From: Anaerohalosphaeraceae bacterium
GTDB lineage: Bacteria; Planctomycetota; Phycisphaerae; Sedimentisphaerales; UBA12454
Assembly (NCBI GenBank): GCA_021108375.1
Contig: JAIORA010000033.1
Coordinates: 1 to 58,907 of the forward strand
DNA: 58,907 nucleotides
Direction of reading: 5' to 3'
A program made the position numbers and the translations under genes. Below are positions 7,977 to 14,479 of the stretch, piece after piece. Every line of letters starts with the position of its first letter. Position 1 is the first letter of the stretch. The notes under the pieces were generated by a model. The model had not been told where the DNA came from and searched no databases. It saw only the letters and a list, made by a program, of their open reading frames with translations.

Positions 7977-9365
7977 CTAAAAAACAAAGTTATTCAGAGG
8001 TCTCTTACGATTGGATTTTTTCTTTTTTGCTTTTGACGAAGTTGACCTTGGTGAGACACTCCTGCCCGGTGTTCTTTGTTTGGTTTTTTTGCCTGAAGTT
8101 TTTGTCTTCGACCTTTCGCTTTGCCCAGGTCTTGCCGAAGAGTTCTTACTTTTGCCGCTACTATTTCGTTTGCTTTTGTATTTTTGTTTTTTATCTTTTC
8201 CGCCACCACCCTTTAATGTCGGCAGCGTGGAGGAGTTATACTTAAAGCCTTCACATTTTTCAGGTTTGAATTTGCGTCCAATGTATTTTTCAATTCTGAA
8301 TACATATCTCTCTTCCTCACGAGAGACGAATGTTATCGCGTCTCCGCTGTTTTCTGCCCGGCCAGTTCTGCCGATTCTGTGAATGTAGTCCTCAGCATAA
8401 GCGGGAACGTCGTAATTTATTACGTGCGAAATGCCGCGAACATCGATTCCGCGAGCGGCGATGTCGGTAGCGACCATAACCTGATATTTGCCAGCCCTAA
8501 AGCCATCCAGTGCGCGCTGTCGCTGGCTTTGGGTTCTGTTGGAATGTATCGCAATCGATGAAATTTTTGCTTTGCCGAGACGGCTGCATATTTTATCGGC
8601 GCCGTGTTTGGTACGCGAAAAAATAAGTACGCTGTACATAAGGCTGTTCTGCAGCAGATGCAGAAGGAGTTCCGGCTTCTGGGCCTGGTCAATCGGATAG
8701 ATATGCTGGGTAACCGTTTCGGCGGGATTCCTCTCGTGGCCAATCTGTATCATTACCGGCTTTTGCTGTATGCCTTGAGTCAGGGCTTTTACCTCTTTGG
8801 ACATCGTGGCAGAGAAAAGCATTGTTTGTCGTTTTTTTGGTATTGCGGAAACGATTTTACGAACGTCATTGATAAAACCCATATCAAACATACGGTCGGC
8901 CTCATCAAGAACGAGTACTTCAATAGATTTGAAATTGATGTTGCCCCGCTGCATATGGTCCATAAGTCTGCCGGGAGTCGCGGCAATAATATCAATACCC
9001 TGCCGAAGTTTTTTTGTCTGTGTGCGCATATCTACGCCGCCATAAACGGCTAGAGTTTTAATGCTCATATATCTGCCGTATGTCCTTATCGCAGTTTCAA
9101 TCTGGACAGCAAGCTCCCGTGTCGGGGTAAGTATCAGCGACCTTGGGTGATTATTTTTTGGCTTTCTGCTGTGGCCGAGCCTGTTCAACATCGGGAGTAC
9201 AAAGGCAGCGGTTTTGCCGGTACCTGTCTGAGCGCAGCCGATAATGTCTTCGCCTTGAACTGCGGATGGTATTGCACGAGTCTGAATTTCGGTTGGCGCG
9301 GTGTAGCCGGTTGCGAGGATTCCCTTAACCAGCGGGTCGGAAAGACCAAATTGTTTAAATGGCAT
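7977..9365 (-). CDS. DEAD-box RNA helicase (RhlE-like)
   Basis: ATP-dependent RNA helicase acting in RNA remodelling, ribosome assembly or decay (462 aa). Motifs in order: Q motif region FKQFGLSD...PTEIQ, motif I AQTGTGKT (about residues 45-52), PTRELAVQ, TPGRLMDH, DEAD, SAT, then in the second RecA domain ARGIDVRG and HRIGRTGRA. The last 85 or so residues are a lysine/serine/arginine-rich low-complexity tail, as in RhlE-type enzymes, likely for RNA binding. CAGGATA stands just upstream of the ATG at 9365. It is unrelated to the flagellar genes, and a 75-nt structured repeat lies immediately upstream of it. Confidence 0.95.
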   Translation of the reverse strand: MPFKQFGLSDPLVKGILATGYTAPTEIQTRAIPSAVQGEDIIGCAQTGTGKTAAFVLPMLNRLGHSRKPKNNHPRSLILTPTRELAVQIETAIRTYGRYMSIKTLAVYGGVDMRTQTKKLRQGIDIIAATPGRLMDHMQRGNINFKSIEVLVLDEADRMFDMGFINDVRKIVSAIPKKRQTMLFSATMSKEVKALTQGIQQKPVMIQIGHERNPAETVTQHIYPIDQAQKPELLLHLLQNSLMYSVLIFSRTKHGADKICSRLGKAKISSIAIHSNRTQSQRQRALDGFRAGKYQVMVATDIAARGIDVRGISHVINYDVPAYAEDYIHRIGRTGRAENSGDAITFVSREEERYVFRIEKYIGRKFKPEKCEGFKYNSSTLPTLKGGGGKDKKQKYKSKRNSSGKSKNSSARPGQSERSKTKTSGKKTKQRTPGRSVSPRSTSSKAKKKKSNRKRPLNNFVF

Positions 9366-9386
9366 TAAATATCCTGAAATAATTTT

Positions 9387-9461
9387 AATTCATCCCCAAA
9401 ACCATAACAAACACCACTCGTGGCATTGTCAGTGCCAAAAACAAGGGTTCCGGGATAGCTT
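9387..9461 (-). repeat. 75-nt structured element, copy 1
   Basis: A second copy of exactly the same length lies at 32364-32438 on the plus strand, with 67 of 75 positions identical by my count. On this strand an outer stem (element positions 6-16 with 59-70) and an inner hairpin TGGCA-N7-TGCCA can form. The substitutions in the outer stem keep pairing (A-U to G-U). It lies after the methyltransferase gene and before the helicase, in their direction of transcription. Confidence 0.75.
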
Positions 9462-9463
9462 CT

Positions 9464-9502
9464 ACAAAAATTTTAACGTGTCGCACCAGTCAGTATGACA
9501 CG
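9464..9502 (-). terminator. Possible terminator after the methyltransferase gene
   Basis: On the minus strand CGTGTC pairs with GACACG around a 14-base loop, followed by TTAAAATTTTTG. This stands 44 bases after the stop of the homocysteine methyltransferase-family gene. The stem is short and the T-run interrupted, so the terminator would be moderate at best. Confidence 0.45.
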
Positions 9503-9545
9503 GAAGTGCATTGTAGCCCAAACGTTGCGGTAATACAAGGCAAAT

Positions 9546-10427
9546 TTAAATTGCTTCTCTCATTGCTTTAATATGAGTTGGCGTTGTTCCGCAGCATCCA
9601 CCAATGATATTAGTGCCAGCGGCAACAAGTTCGCTCACTTGCTTTGCCATATCTTCCGGAGTTTCCGGAAATACATCAACGCCATCAATATTTTGCGGCA
9701 GGCCCGCGTTGGCGTGAATAAGAATTGGAGTATCAGGAGCGACAGCACGCATTTGCTTAACTATCTCGACCATTCTTTCAATTCCGTTACCACAGTTTGT
9801 GCCAATCACGTCCGCACCGGCAGCAATCGCAGCCTTGGCCGCATTAGCGGGAGATACGCCCATCATAGTCCTGTAATCGCCCTGAACTGTTTTCTCAAAA
9901 GTGAAAGTGCATATCACTTCCAGATTCGTATTTTCTTTAGCTGCCTTAATCGCTGCAACGGCCTCATCAATAGCGCTCATTGTTTCAATACAAACTGCGT
10001 CGGCACCGCCTTTTTCGAGGGCAACTATTTGCTCTTTAAAGCTGTTGTAAAGGTCCTGCTCGGTAACATCGCCCATCACAAGCAACTTGCCGGTAGGCCC
10101 GACCGATGCGATAACCCAGCCGTTGTTTCCGATTGCCTGCTTCGAGATTTTGGCAGAGGCTTCATTCAGCTCGGCAACCCTGTCAGCAAGACCATAATGT
10201 TCCAGCTTATAGCTCGTTCCGCCAAAGCTGTTAGATTCGACCATATCAGAACCTGCCTCGACGTAGCCTTTCGCCACAGCAAGAACGTCATCAGGACGCT
10301 CAACACACCACAACTCAGGGCATTGGCCTGGCTGAAGACCTTTTTTCTGTAGGAAGGTTCCCCACGCTCCATCTGAAAACAGTATTCTACCGCTCTTTAC
10401 GGCATCTACGATTTTGCCTATACCCAT
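9546..10427 (-). CDS. Homocysteine S-methyltransferase family protein
   Basis: Predicted zinc-dependent methyltransferase of the homocysteine-binding domain family (293 aa), equivalent to the N-terminal domain of cobalamin-dependent MetH or to BHMT-like enzymes. The zinc cysteines are seen in GTNCGNG and in the C-terminal GGCCGTTPTHI motif; the N-terminal DGAWGTFLQKKG is the family's start motif. It is a stand-alone domain with no cobalamin or folate domain attached, so either it works with separate corrinoid partners or it uses another methyl donor such as a betaine or S-methylmethionine. It is followed by a possible terminator, so it appears monocistronic. Confidence 0.88.
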   Translation of the reverse strand: MGIGKIVDAVKSGRILFSDGAWGTFLQKKGLQPGQCPELWCVERPDDVLAVAKGYVEAGSDMVESNSFGGTSYKLEHYGLADRVAELNEASAKISKQAIGNNGWVIASVGPTGKLLVMGDVTEQDLYNSFKEQIVALEKGGADAVCIETMSAIDEAVAAIKAAKENTNLEVICTFTFEKTVQGDYRTMMGVSPANAAKAAIAAGADVIGTNCGNGIERMVEIVKQMRAVAPDTPILIHANAGLPQNIDGVDVFPETPEDMAKQVSELVAAGTNIIGGCCGTTPTHIKAMREAI

Positions 10428-10651
10428 TTTTAAACTCCATACTTAGTGTTAGAAAATTGTCGTTAGATTGATACTGAACCCTAAACCCCTACCCATTGTC
10501 AAGACCATTTTTTCCTTTGTTTAAGGTGTAAGTTGCAGCGTTTCAATAATTTCGAGTTATTTTCAGAGGTTTGCTTAAGTTTTTTTCCCCGGATTTTCGA
10601 TAATATAACGGTTGTCTATGCGTAAATAAAAACGGCACATTAGGAGTTATT
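10428..10651. other. Divergent spacer with possible weak promoters
   Basis: No gene is present. A TTGACA-like -35 (minus strand, 10497-10502) has no well-spaced -10. On the plus strand, TTAAGTTT at 10575-10582 and TTCGATAA at 10596-10603 resemble the sigma-28 boxes used before fliD, but their spacing is 13 bases instead of 11, so this is only a weak candidate for the following small gene. Confidence 0.3.
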
Positions 10652-11041
10652 ATGAAAACTGAACGAAAAAAAAATATGTTGGCTGTTGGCTTAATCATTT
10701 CGATATGTCTTATCGCTGTCTTTTTTGCTGACTCAATTCAAGGCAGTGAAAAGAGTTATGAGATTAAGCCGGAAATAACGATTCCTCAATACCAGACCGA
10801 TGCCACACGTGCTATCAATGCTTATGAACGTCTGATGGAACGGTTTATGGGTATGGCCGAGGGCAATTTTTACAATGTTAACGCGGAAATGAAGGATATT
10901 TCCAGAAAATTGATTCTGCTTGACAGCAAAATATCGATTTTGAGCGAACAATTGACCAGAATCGAAAAAATCGTTACACCTAAAAAATCAGAAAACACCG
11001 ACCCCAATGCGGCACAGGCAGAAGGTATTGAAGTGCTTTAA
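10652..11041 (+). CDS. Small membrane-anchored or secreted coiled-coil protein
   Basis: An unrecognised 129-aa protein. After a basic start (KTERKKN) it has one hydrophobic segment at about residues 9-27, which is an uncleaved anchor or signal peptide. A periplasmic region follows with a predicted coiled coil from about 55 to 110 (AERLM..., SRKLILLDSKISILSEQLTRIEKI). The ATG follows TTAGGAG at ideal spacing. The 3' end overlaps the stop of the convergent zinc-ribbon gene by four bases. Next to a flagellar cluster it may serve the envelope or motor, but that is inference from position only. Confidence 0.65.
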   Translation: MKTERKKNMLAVGLIISICLIAVFFADSIQGSEKSYEIKPEITIPQYQTDATRAINAYERLMERFMGMAEGNFYNVNAEMKDISRKLILLDSKISILSEQLTRIEKIVTPKKSENTDPNAAQAEGIEVL

Positions 11042-11238
11042 CCGTAGGTTTTGCCATTCATATCGATATAAGCGGTACTTCTGGATTGATTTATCAGTTT
11101 GACGGCTTCTATGTTTTCGGCCAGTTTTGGCACTTTAAACAGCTTTTTGCAGCTCGGACACGGTACTCTGCGGTCGCAGGCCTGTGCGTCAAGCAGCCAA
11201 TTATTTCTGCAATTGGGACACTTTGCAAGTATCTGCAT
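11038..11238 (-). CDS. Small zinc-ribbon protein
   Basis: A 66-aa protein with CPNC at residues 8-11 and CPSC about 19 residues later, which is a single four-cysteine zinc ribbon of the MJ0042/zinc-finger type often found at the start of planctomycete and delta-proteobacterial proteins. No other domain follows, so it is either a free-standing small protein or an adaptor. Function is unknown. It lies after flgM on the same strand, about 180 bases away, and converges with the preceding gene. Confidence 0.65.
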   Translation of the reverse strand: MQILAKCPNCRNNWLLDAQACDRRVPCPSCKKLFKVPKLAENIEAVKLINQSRSTAYIDMNGKTYG

Positions 11239-11292
11239 TTCTAAATTTCCTCAGGTATAGCCGTTGTAGGGGGACTTTCCGAGCATTAAAAA

Positions 11293-11340
11293 CGGCGAAA
11301 GATGCAAAGCTTAAAGGGGACAGCTCACACATATTCGCCG
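11293..11340. repeat. Long hairpin between flgM and the zinc-ribbon gene
   Basis: CGGCGAA pairs with TTCGCCG over a 34-base loop that includes 'taaaggggacagctc', a string resembling dispersed 'aaggggacag' repeats. The stretch 11239-11416 has no gene. A second imperfect stem (CGCC-tttctt-GGCG near 11373-11387) may help end the flgM transcript. Confidence 0.35.
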
Positions 11341-11416
11341 AGTTTGTTAAATCCATTTAAAGCAGCCTTTTACGCCTTTCTTGGCGGGCTTTTCTAATAT
11401 AAGGATACCCTCTGTT

Positions 11417-11686
11417 TTATATTCCGAATTCGATGATTTTCTCTGCGGTTGCCCGGATATTTTCCGGACTGTCAAGTTGACCAGACATTAAAAGCTGTTT
11501 TGCTCGTTCGACTGCATCGATATTTTCGGGCTGAGGACTCTTTGCCTTTTCTATCAGCGATGCATAGCTAACCTCTAATGAAGCATCTGCTGCATTGTTT
11601 ATAGAACCAGCGGCTGGCTTTGATTTAGGCGAAGATGACTCCTTGCCCATATCCGGCATCTGATTGTTATTTATTCGTTCTATCAT
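11417..11686 (-). CDS. flgM: Anti-sigma-28 factor FlgM
   Basis: A negative regulator that binds FliA until the hook is finished and FlgM is exported through the flagellum. The 89-aa protein has the usual layout: a disordered polar N-terminal half (export and early recognition) and a C-terminal helical FliA-binding part with the family pattern VERAKQLLMSGQLDSPENIRATAEKI. It ends the minus-strand regulatory operon that also encodes fliA, about 1.7 kb upstream. A sigma-28-like promoter directly before it would give the classical extra late expression. Confidence 0.85.
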   Translation of the reverse strand: MIERINNNQMPDMGKESSSPKSKPAAGSINNAADASLEVSYASLIEKAKSPQPENIDAVERAKQLLMSGQLDSPENIRATAEKIIEFGI

Positions 11687-11720
11687 TTTTGCATTCCTAA
11701 TAATTCACCGTACATACTAC

Positions 11721-11747
11721 TTTTCGCAGATTATTTTGAAAACTTTA
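11721..11747 (-). promoter_or_regulatory. Sigma-28-like promoter before flgM
   Basis: On the minus strand: a perfect TAAAGTTT -35 (11740-11747), 11-base spacer, and TGCGAAAA as a partial match to GCCGATAA. The expected start is about 28 bases before the flgM ATG. The biological fit is good, because flgM is a typical sigma-28 target. Confidence 0.5.
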
Positions 11748-11755
11748 GTTTTTTT

Positions 11756-11783
11756 TAAAGTTAAATTTATCTTAGACCGATAA
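11756..11783 (+). promoter_or_regulatory. Second sigma-28-like motif, opposite direction
   Basis: TAAAGTTA, a 12-base spacer and ACCGATAA on the plus strand. It points into the 3' end of the minus-strand lipoprotein gene, so any transcript would be antisense to it. The spacing is one base longer than the usual 11. Confidence 0.3.
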
Positions 11784-11801
11784 AGCTCTCGATTTCAGAT
11801 T

Positions 11802-12425
11802 TTATTGTTTTGCCACGAAAGTATCGGTGATTTCGTACGATACGAATCTGATGAATTTCAGTGGGCTTATACTGCCCAATTTATCTTGTCTTTTAAAACT
11901 TTCTATTAAGCCCTGGTTATAGTAGTTATCTATTCGTTTTTTTGTTGCCACATCGCGTCCGTCCCATATTTGCTCAATTGCCCAAAGCATTTGGCCATCG
12001 GTAAGGTCTATGAGCTTTAATCTTAGTCCGATAGATGTATGTGGATAGGGCTTGAAATCGGTAACTGTTCCAATCAATATGGCGTTACAGCAGAGCGTTT
12101 TTTTCATTGCTGAGAGTTGTTCAAGGGTAAAAATTGTGCTGGAATTCAATTGCAGATTCGCTACCATCGGGTCCGACCGTTTTAAAACGGTCAGGCCGAA
12201 AATTTGTTTTTTCTGTAATTCCTGAAAGATGGCGTTGGTGGTATCAGCAGAAATTTTTGGATAGCTCGAATTGTTTTCGAGTTCAACCAGAGTAATCCTG
12301 CCAACGTCAGCGAGATTCTTGTCCGGGTTAAGATAGTAGTCGGTAGGCTCCTGGCTATAGGATTGTAACTGGCAGCCTGAGGCAAGAGCCACTAAAAGCA
12401 ATGTGATTATTCTTATTATATTCAT
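11802..12425 (-). CDS. CsgG/FlgO-like lipoprotein
   Basis: Predicted outer-membrane lipoprotein of 207 aa. The signal peptide ends in ALASGC, a lipobox, so Cys18 should be lipidated. The mature part begins with a strand-helix-strand pattern (GRITLVELENNS, then a helix with NAIFQELQKKQIFGLTVLKRSD) and continues with CNAILIGTVTDF and LKLIDLTDGQMLWAIEQ. That pattern resembles the CsgG/LpoB/FlgO group, in which such proteins sit around the outer-membrane ring. Its place in the flagellar operon supports a role at the L-ring. Homology to FlgO proper is unproven. Confidence 0.65.
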   Translation of the reverse strand: MNIIRIITLLLVALASGCQLQSYSQEPTDYYLNPDKNLADVGRITLVELENNSSYPKISADTTNAIFQELQKKQIFGLTVLKRSDPMVANLQLNSSTIFTLEQLSAMKKTLCCNAILIGTVTDFKPYPHTSIGLRLKLIDLTDGQMLWAIEQIWDGRDVATKKRIDNYYNQGLIESFKRQDKLGSISPLKFIRFVSYEITDTFVAKQ

Positions 12426-12441
12426 TTTTCCGGCCTGTATT

Positions 12442-12960
12442 TTAATTATTGTTTTTTTCTACCGTTTTTGTTTCTCCGCCAAGAACTTTTAATATCTTGA
12501 GCAGAGCCTGCATTTGTGCTTTGTTTGCCTCTCGCATTTCCTCTCGGTAACCTAATATATTAGCTTTCCAGTTATTGAGTTCAACCCGCATCTCAATCAG
12601 GAGGTCGTTGGCCTGTGCCAATTCTTTTTTAGCCTGTTTCAATTCCGGTTCGACAACGGAGAGCCTTTCTTTGAATTTGCGGTTTTCCTCCGCCAATTTT
12701 TGGCTTCGGCGTTGGGTCTCGGTCAGTTCCTGAGTGAATTTTTCCAGTCTTCTGGTAAGCTCAATCGCTGAATCTACAGCGGTTTGATTGTTTGGGGCGG
12801 CATCTTCGAATCTTTTTGCTTTGTAGGTACTCTGAGCTTTTTTGTTTGAATTAAGGTTCAGGAGCGGGTCATTGTCATTTTTGAGACGCGAGCATCCCGT
12901 GTTTATAAATATCAAACCAGTTAGTGCCAAAAGGGCGAGATTTCTATTATTAATTTTCAT
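12442..12960 (-). CDS. Coiled-coil lipoprotein
   Basis: A 172-aa protein with a signal peptide ending NTGC (Cys23), a plausible lipidation site. The mature protein is polar to about residue 65, then forms a long predicted coiled coil (ELTRRLEKFTQELTETQRRS, then KLAEENRKFKERLSVVEPEL and on to about 150). I recognise no family. It is encoded just before the CsgG/FlgO-like lipoprotein gene (16 bases apart) and is co-transcribed, so the two may form one envelope structure at the flagellar base. It could also be a general periplasmic spacer protein. Confidence 0.65.
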   Translation of the reverse strand: MKINNRNLALLALTGLIFINTGCSRLKNDNDPLLNLNSNKKAQSTYKAKRFEDAAPNNQTAVDSAIELTRRLEKFTQELTETQRRSQKLAEENRKFKERLSVVEPELKQAKKELAQANDLLIEMRVELNNWKANILGYREEMREANKAQMQALLKILKVLGGETKTVEKNNN

Positions 12961-12981
12961 AATTATTACTCCATTGTATTG

Positions 12982-13206
12982 TTATTTTACGTATTCGCAT
13001 TTGACATTTGCTTTTTTGCCGCAGCCGCACATTACTTCCATAACGGCAAACTCGGCCTGGTTCTCTACTATACGAACCTGGAAATCTGAATTGCCAGTTT
13101 TGCTTGAACCTGCATTTTTTCCCGCAGTATTTCCGATACTCAGAACGAATTTACCATCGAGTGTTATGTCCTTGTCTTTTATGATGTATCCTGTTGCGTT
13201 TTCCAT
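12982..13206 (-). CDS. Unrecognised 74-aa protein with a cysteine cluster
   Basis: A small protein with a Gly/Asn/Ser-rich middle, no signal peptide, and a C-terminal CGCGKKANVKC pattern that could bind a metal or iron-sulfur centre. Predicted beta-rich segments (KFVLSIGN, DFQVRIVENQAEFAVMEVM) flank the polar loop. It lies in tight order within the fliA-flgM operon (22 bases after the previous gene). I know no flagellar family that matches. Confidence 0.5.
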   Translation of the reverse strand: MENATGYIIKDKDITLDGKFVLSIGNTAGKNAGSSKTGNSDFQVRIVENQAEFAVMEVMCGCGKKANVKCEYVK

Positions 13207-13227
13207 TATTTATATTCCTGTTTATTG

Positions 13228-13446
13228 TTATGCTCTGAAATCTATCGAACTGCCATCATCATTGCTGCTGTCATATTGCTGCTGTGCCTGGTCAGTTAGT
13301 GTTTGGTCTATTGTTTTGTGCTTCCGTTTTTCTTTATGGCCGCTTTGTTGTTTTTTTCTCTGGTTATGGTCGTTTACGGAATCGATACTGTTGATATTTC
13401 CAAGTCCCTTTATCGGATTTATCGCATTGTAATCGTTAATAGCCAT
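13228..13446 (-). CDS. Unrecognised polar 72-aa protein
   Basis: A highly hydrophilic, probably disordered protein: an Asn/Ile start, a basic cluster (QRKKQQSGHKEKRKHK), then a Gln/Asp/Ser-rich end. It overlaps the 3' end of fliA by 11 bases, which suggests translational coupling to fliA. There is no signal peptide and no known domain. By position it could tune FliA or export, but that is a guess. Confidence 0.5.
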   Translation of the reverse strand: MAINDYNAINPIKGLGNINSIDSVNDHNQRKKQQSGHKEKRKHKTIDQTLTDQAQQQYDSSNDDGSSIDFRA

Positions 13447-14227
13447 CTTTCCATTCCTTTAATTTTACGGACAATTTGAATAAGGCACTTGCGTGCAGTT
13501 GGCTGATACGAGATTCTGTAACGTTCAAAACTTCCGCTATCTGTTTCATAGTCAATTCCTGTTGGTAGTAAAGCACGATGATGTGCCGTTGTTTTTGATT
13601 GAGCTGGCTGATAGCATCGGTTAATTTTTCTATAGCCTCTATTTTGCTAAGTCTCTCCTCTGGTGCAGGTGTGTTCTCTGCTGGAAGGTACGGCCCAAGA
13701 CCGGACGAGTCGTCTTGGGCCCGGTCAATAGAGACAAATTGTTTGGCTCGGGCGTTTTCGAACATTCGATAGAGTTTTTTGACAGAAATATCCATTTTTT
13801 CCGCTAACTCTTCATCGCTTGGCCCGCAGCCTTTTTGTTCTGTGATTTCCGCACTGAATTTTTCGGCCTGACGGATTTGCTGATTGATATTTGATGGCAC
13901 AAACGAAGTGCTTCTCAGCTCGTCAATCACCGCGCCTTTGATTCTTATGTAGGCATAAGTCTTAAACGAAGCTTTGTTTGCGGGGTCGTAATCATTAGCG
14001 GCTTTGAGCAGCCCAACCGTGCCGGCAGAAACTAAATCGTCTTTCGACAGCGGCGGTTTGAGATAAACGGCCGTCCTCTGGACTATTTTATGCACCATAG
14101 GAAGAAGTTCTGTTATTTGCTCATCGCTGACAGGCCTCTGGCGTTGGTTGTCATATGTTTTCCTGGCGACAACTTTCAGGTACTCCTGCTGTGTATCAGG
14201 AGAGTTATGTTCAGTTTGAACTGCCAT
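13436..14227 (-). CDS. fliA: RNA polymerase sigma-28 factor FliA
   Basis: Sigma factor for late flagellar genes (263 aa). Region 2 is seen in LSKDDLVSAGTVGLLKAANDYDP and KTYAYIRIKGAVIDELRS, region 3 in GPSDEELAEKMDISVKKLYR, and region 4 in LNQKQRHIIVLYYQQELTMK followed by an HTH (AEVLNVTESRISQLHASAL). Lengths and spacing match the FliA/WhiG group. It abuts the stop of the 76-aa membrane gene, and its antagonist flgM lies downstream in the same operon. Likely targets in this window are fliD and flgM, which carry matching promoters. Confidence 0.95.
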   Translation of the reverse strand: MAVQTEHNSPDTQQEYLKVVARKTYDNQRQRPVSDEQITELLPMVHKIVQRTAVYLKPPLSKDDLVSAGTVGLLKAANDYDPANKASFKTYAYIRIKGAVIDELRSTSFVPSNINQQIRQAEKFSAEITEQKGCGPSDEELAEKMDISVKKLYRMFENARAKQFVSIDRAQDDSSGLGPYLPAENTPAPEERLSKIEAIEKLTDAISQLNQKQRHIIVLYYQQELTMKQIAEVLNVTESRISQLHASALFKLSVKLKEWKDGY

Positions 14228-14458
14228 TTACGCTTTTTCCTCTTGCTGGCCCAACTGTTCATCGACCAGTGCATTTATGAGTATAGAGTTTAACGCTTTA
14301 ACCGCAACTGTGGTAAGCGCGTATCCAATTATTGCTCCTGCCATTGCTCTTTTGCAGCAGGTAAACGATGACAGCCCGACAGCGATGCCGATAAAGGCTG
14401 TTAAGAAAAAAAATATTACCGCGGCAGTTACCGCAATTGTTTTTACATTTAAAGGCAT
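14228..14458 (-). CDS. Small two-helix membrane protein between flhA and fliA
   Basis: A 76-aa protein with two predicted membrane helices (about residues 7-28, KTIAVTAAVIFFFLTAFIGI, and 38-60, MAGAIIGYALTTVAVKALNS) and an acidic, glutamine-rich tail. Cys33-Cys34 lie in the connecting loop. No family is recognised. In many bacteria flhF and flhG occupy the place between flhA and fliA; here only this small gene does. It could be an accessory of the export gate. It abuts fliA directly. Confidence 0.6.
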   Translation of the reverse strand: MPLNVKTIAVTAAVIFFFLTAFIGIAVGLSSFTCCKRAMAGAIIGYALTTVAVKALNSILINALVDEQLGQQEEKA

Positions 14459-14479
14459 CTAATTTCTCATATTCTTAAT

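Noticed and set aside
7826-8382. Two plus-strand frames of 120-140 codons over the helicase 3' end
   Set aside because: They are shadows of the lysine/serine-rich tail of the DEAD-box helicase, and one begins in the tRNA-like fragment.
11280-11340. GAAA...GCAAAGC string resembling a c-di-GMP-I (GEMM) riboswitch core
   Set aside because: The conserved GGCAAACC-type half and the tetraloop receptor are missing, the long stem CGGCGAA/TTCGCCG is not the riboswitch fold, and it lies downstream of flgM, not before a gene start in the right direction.
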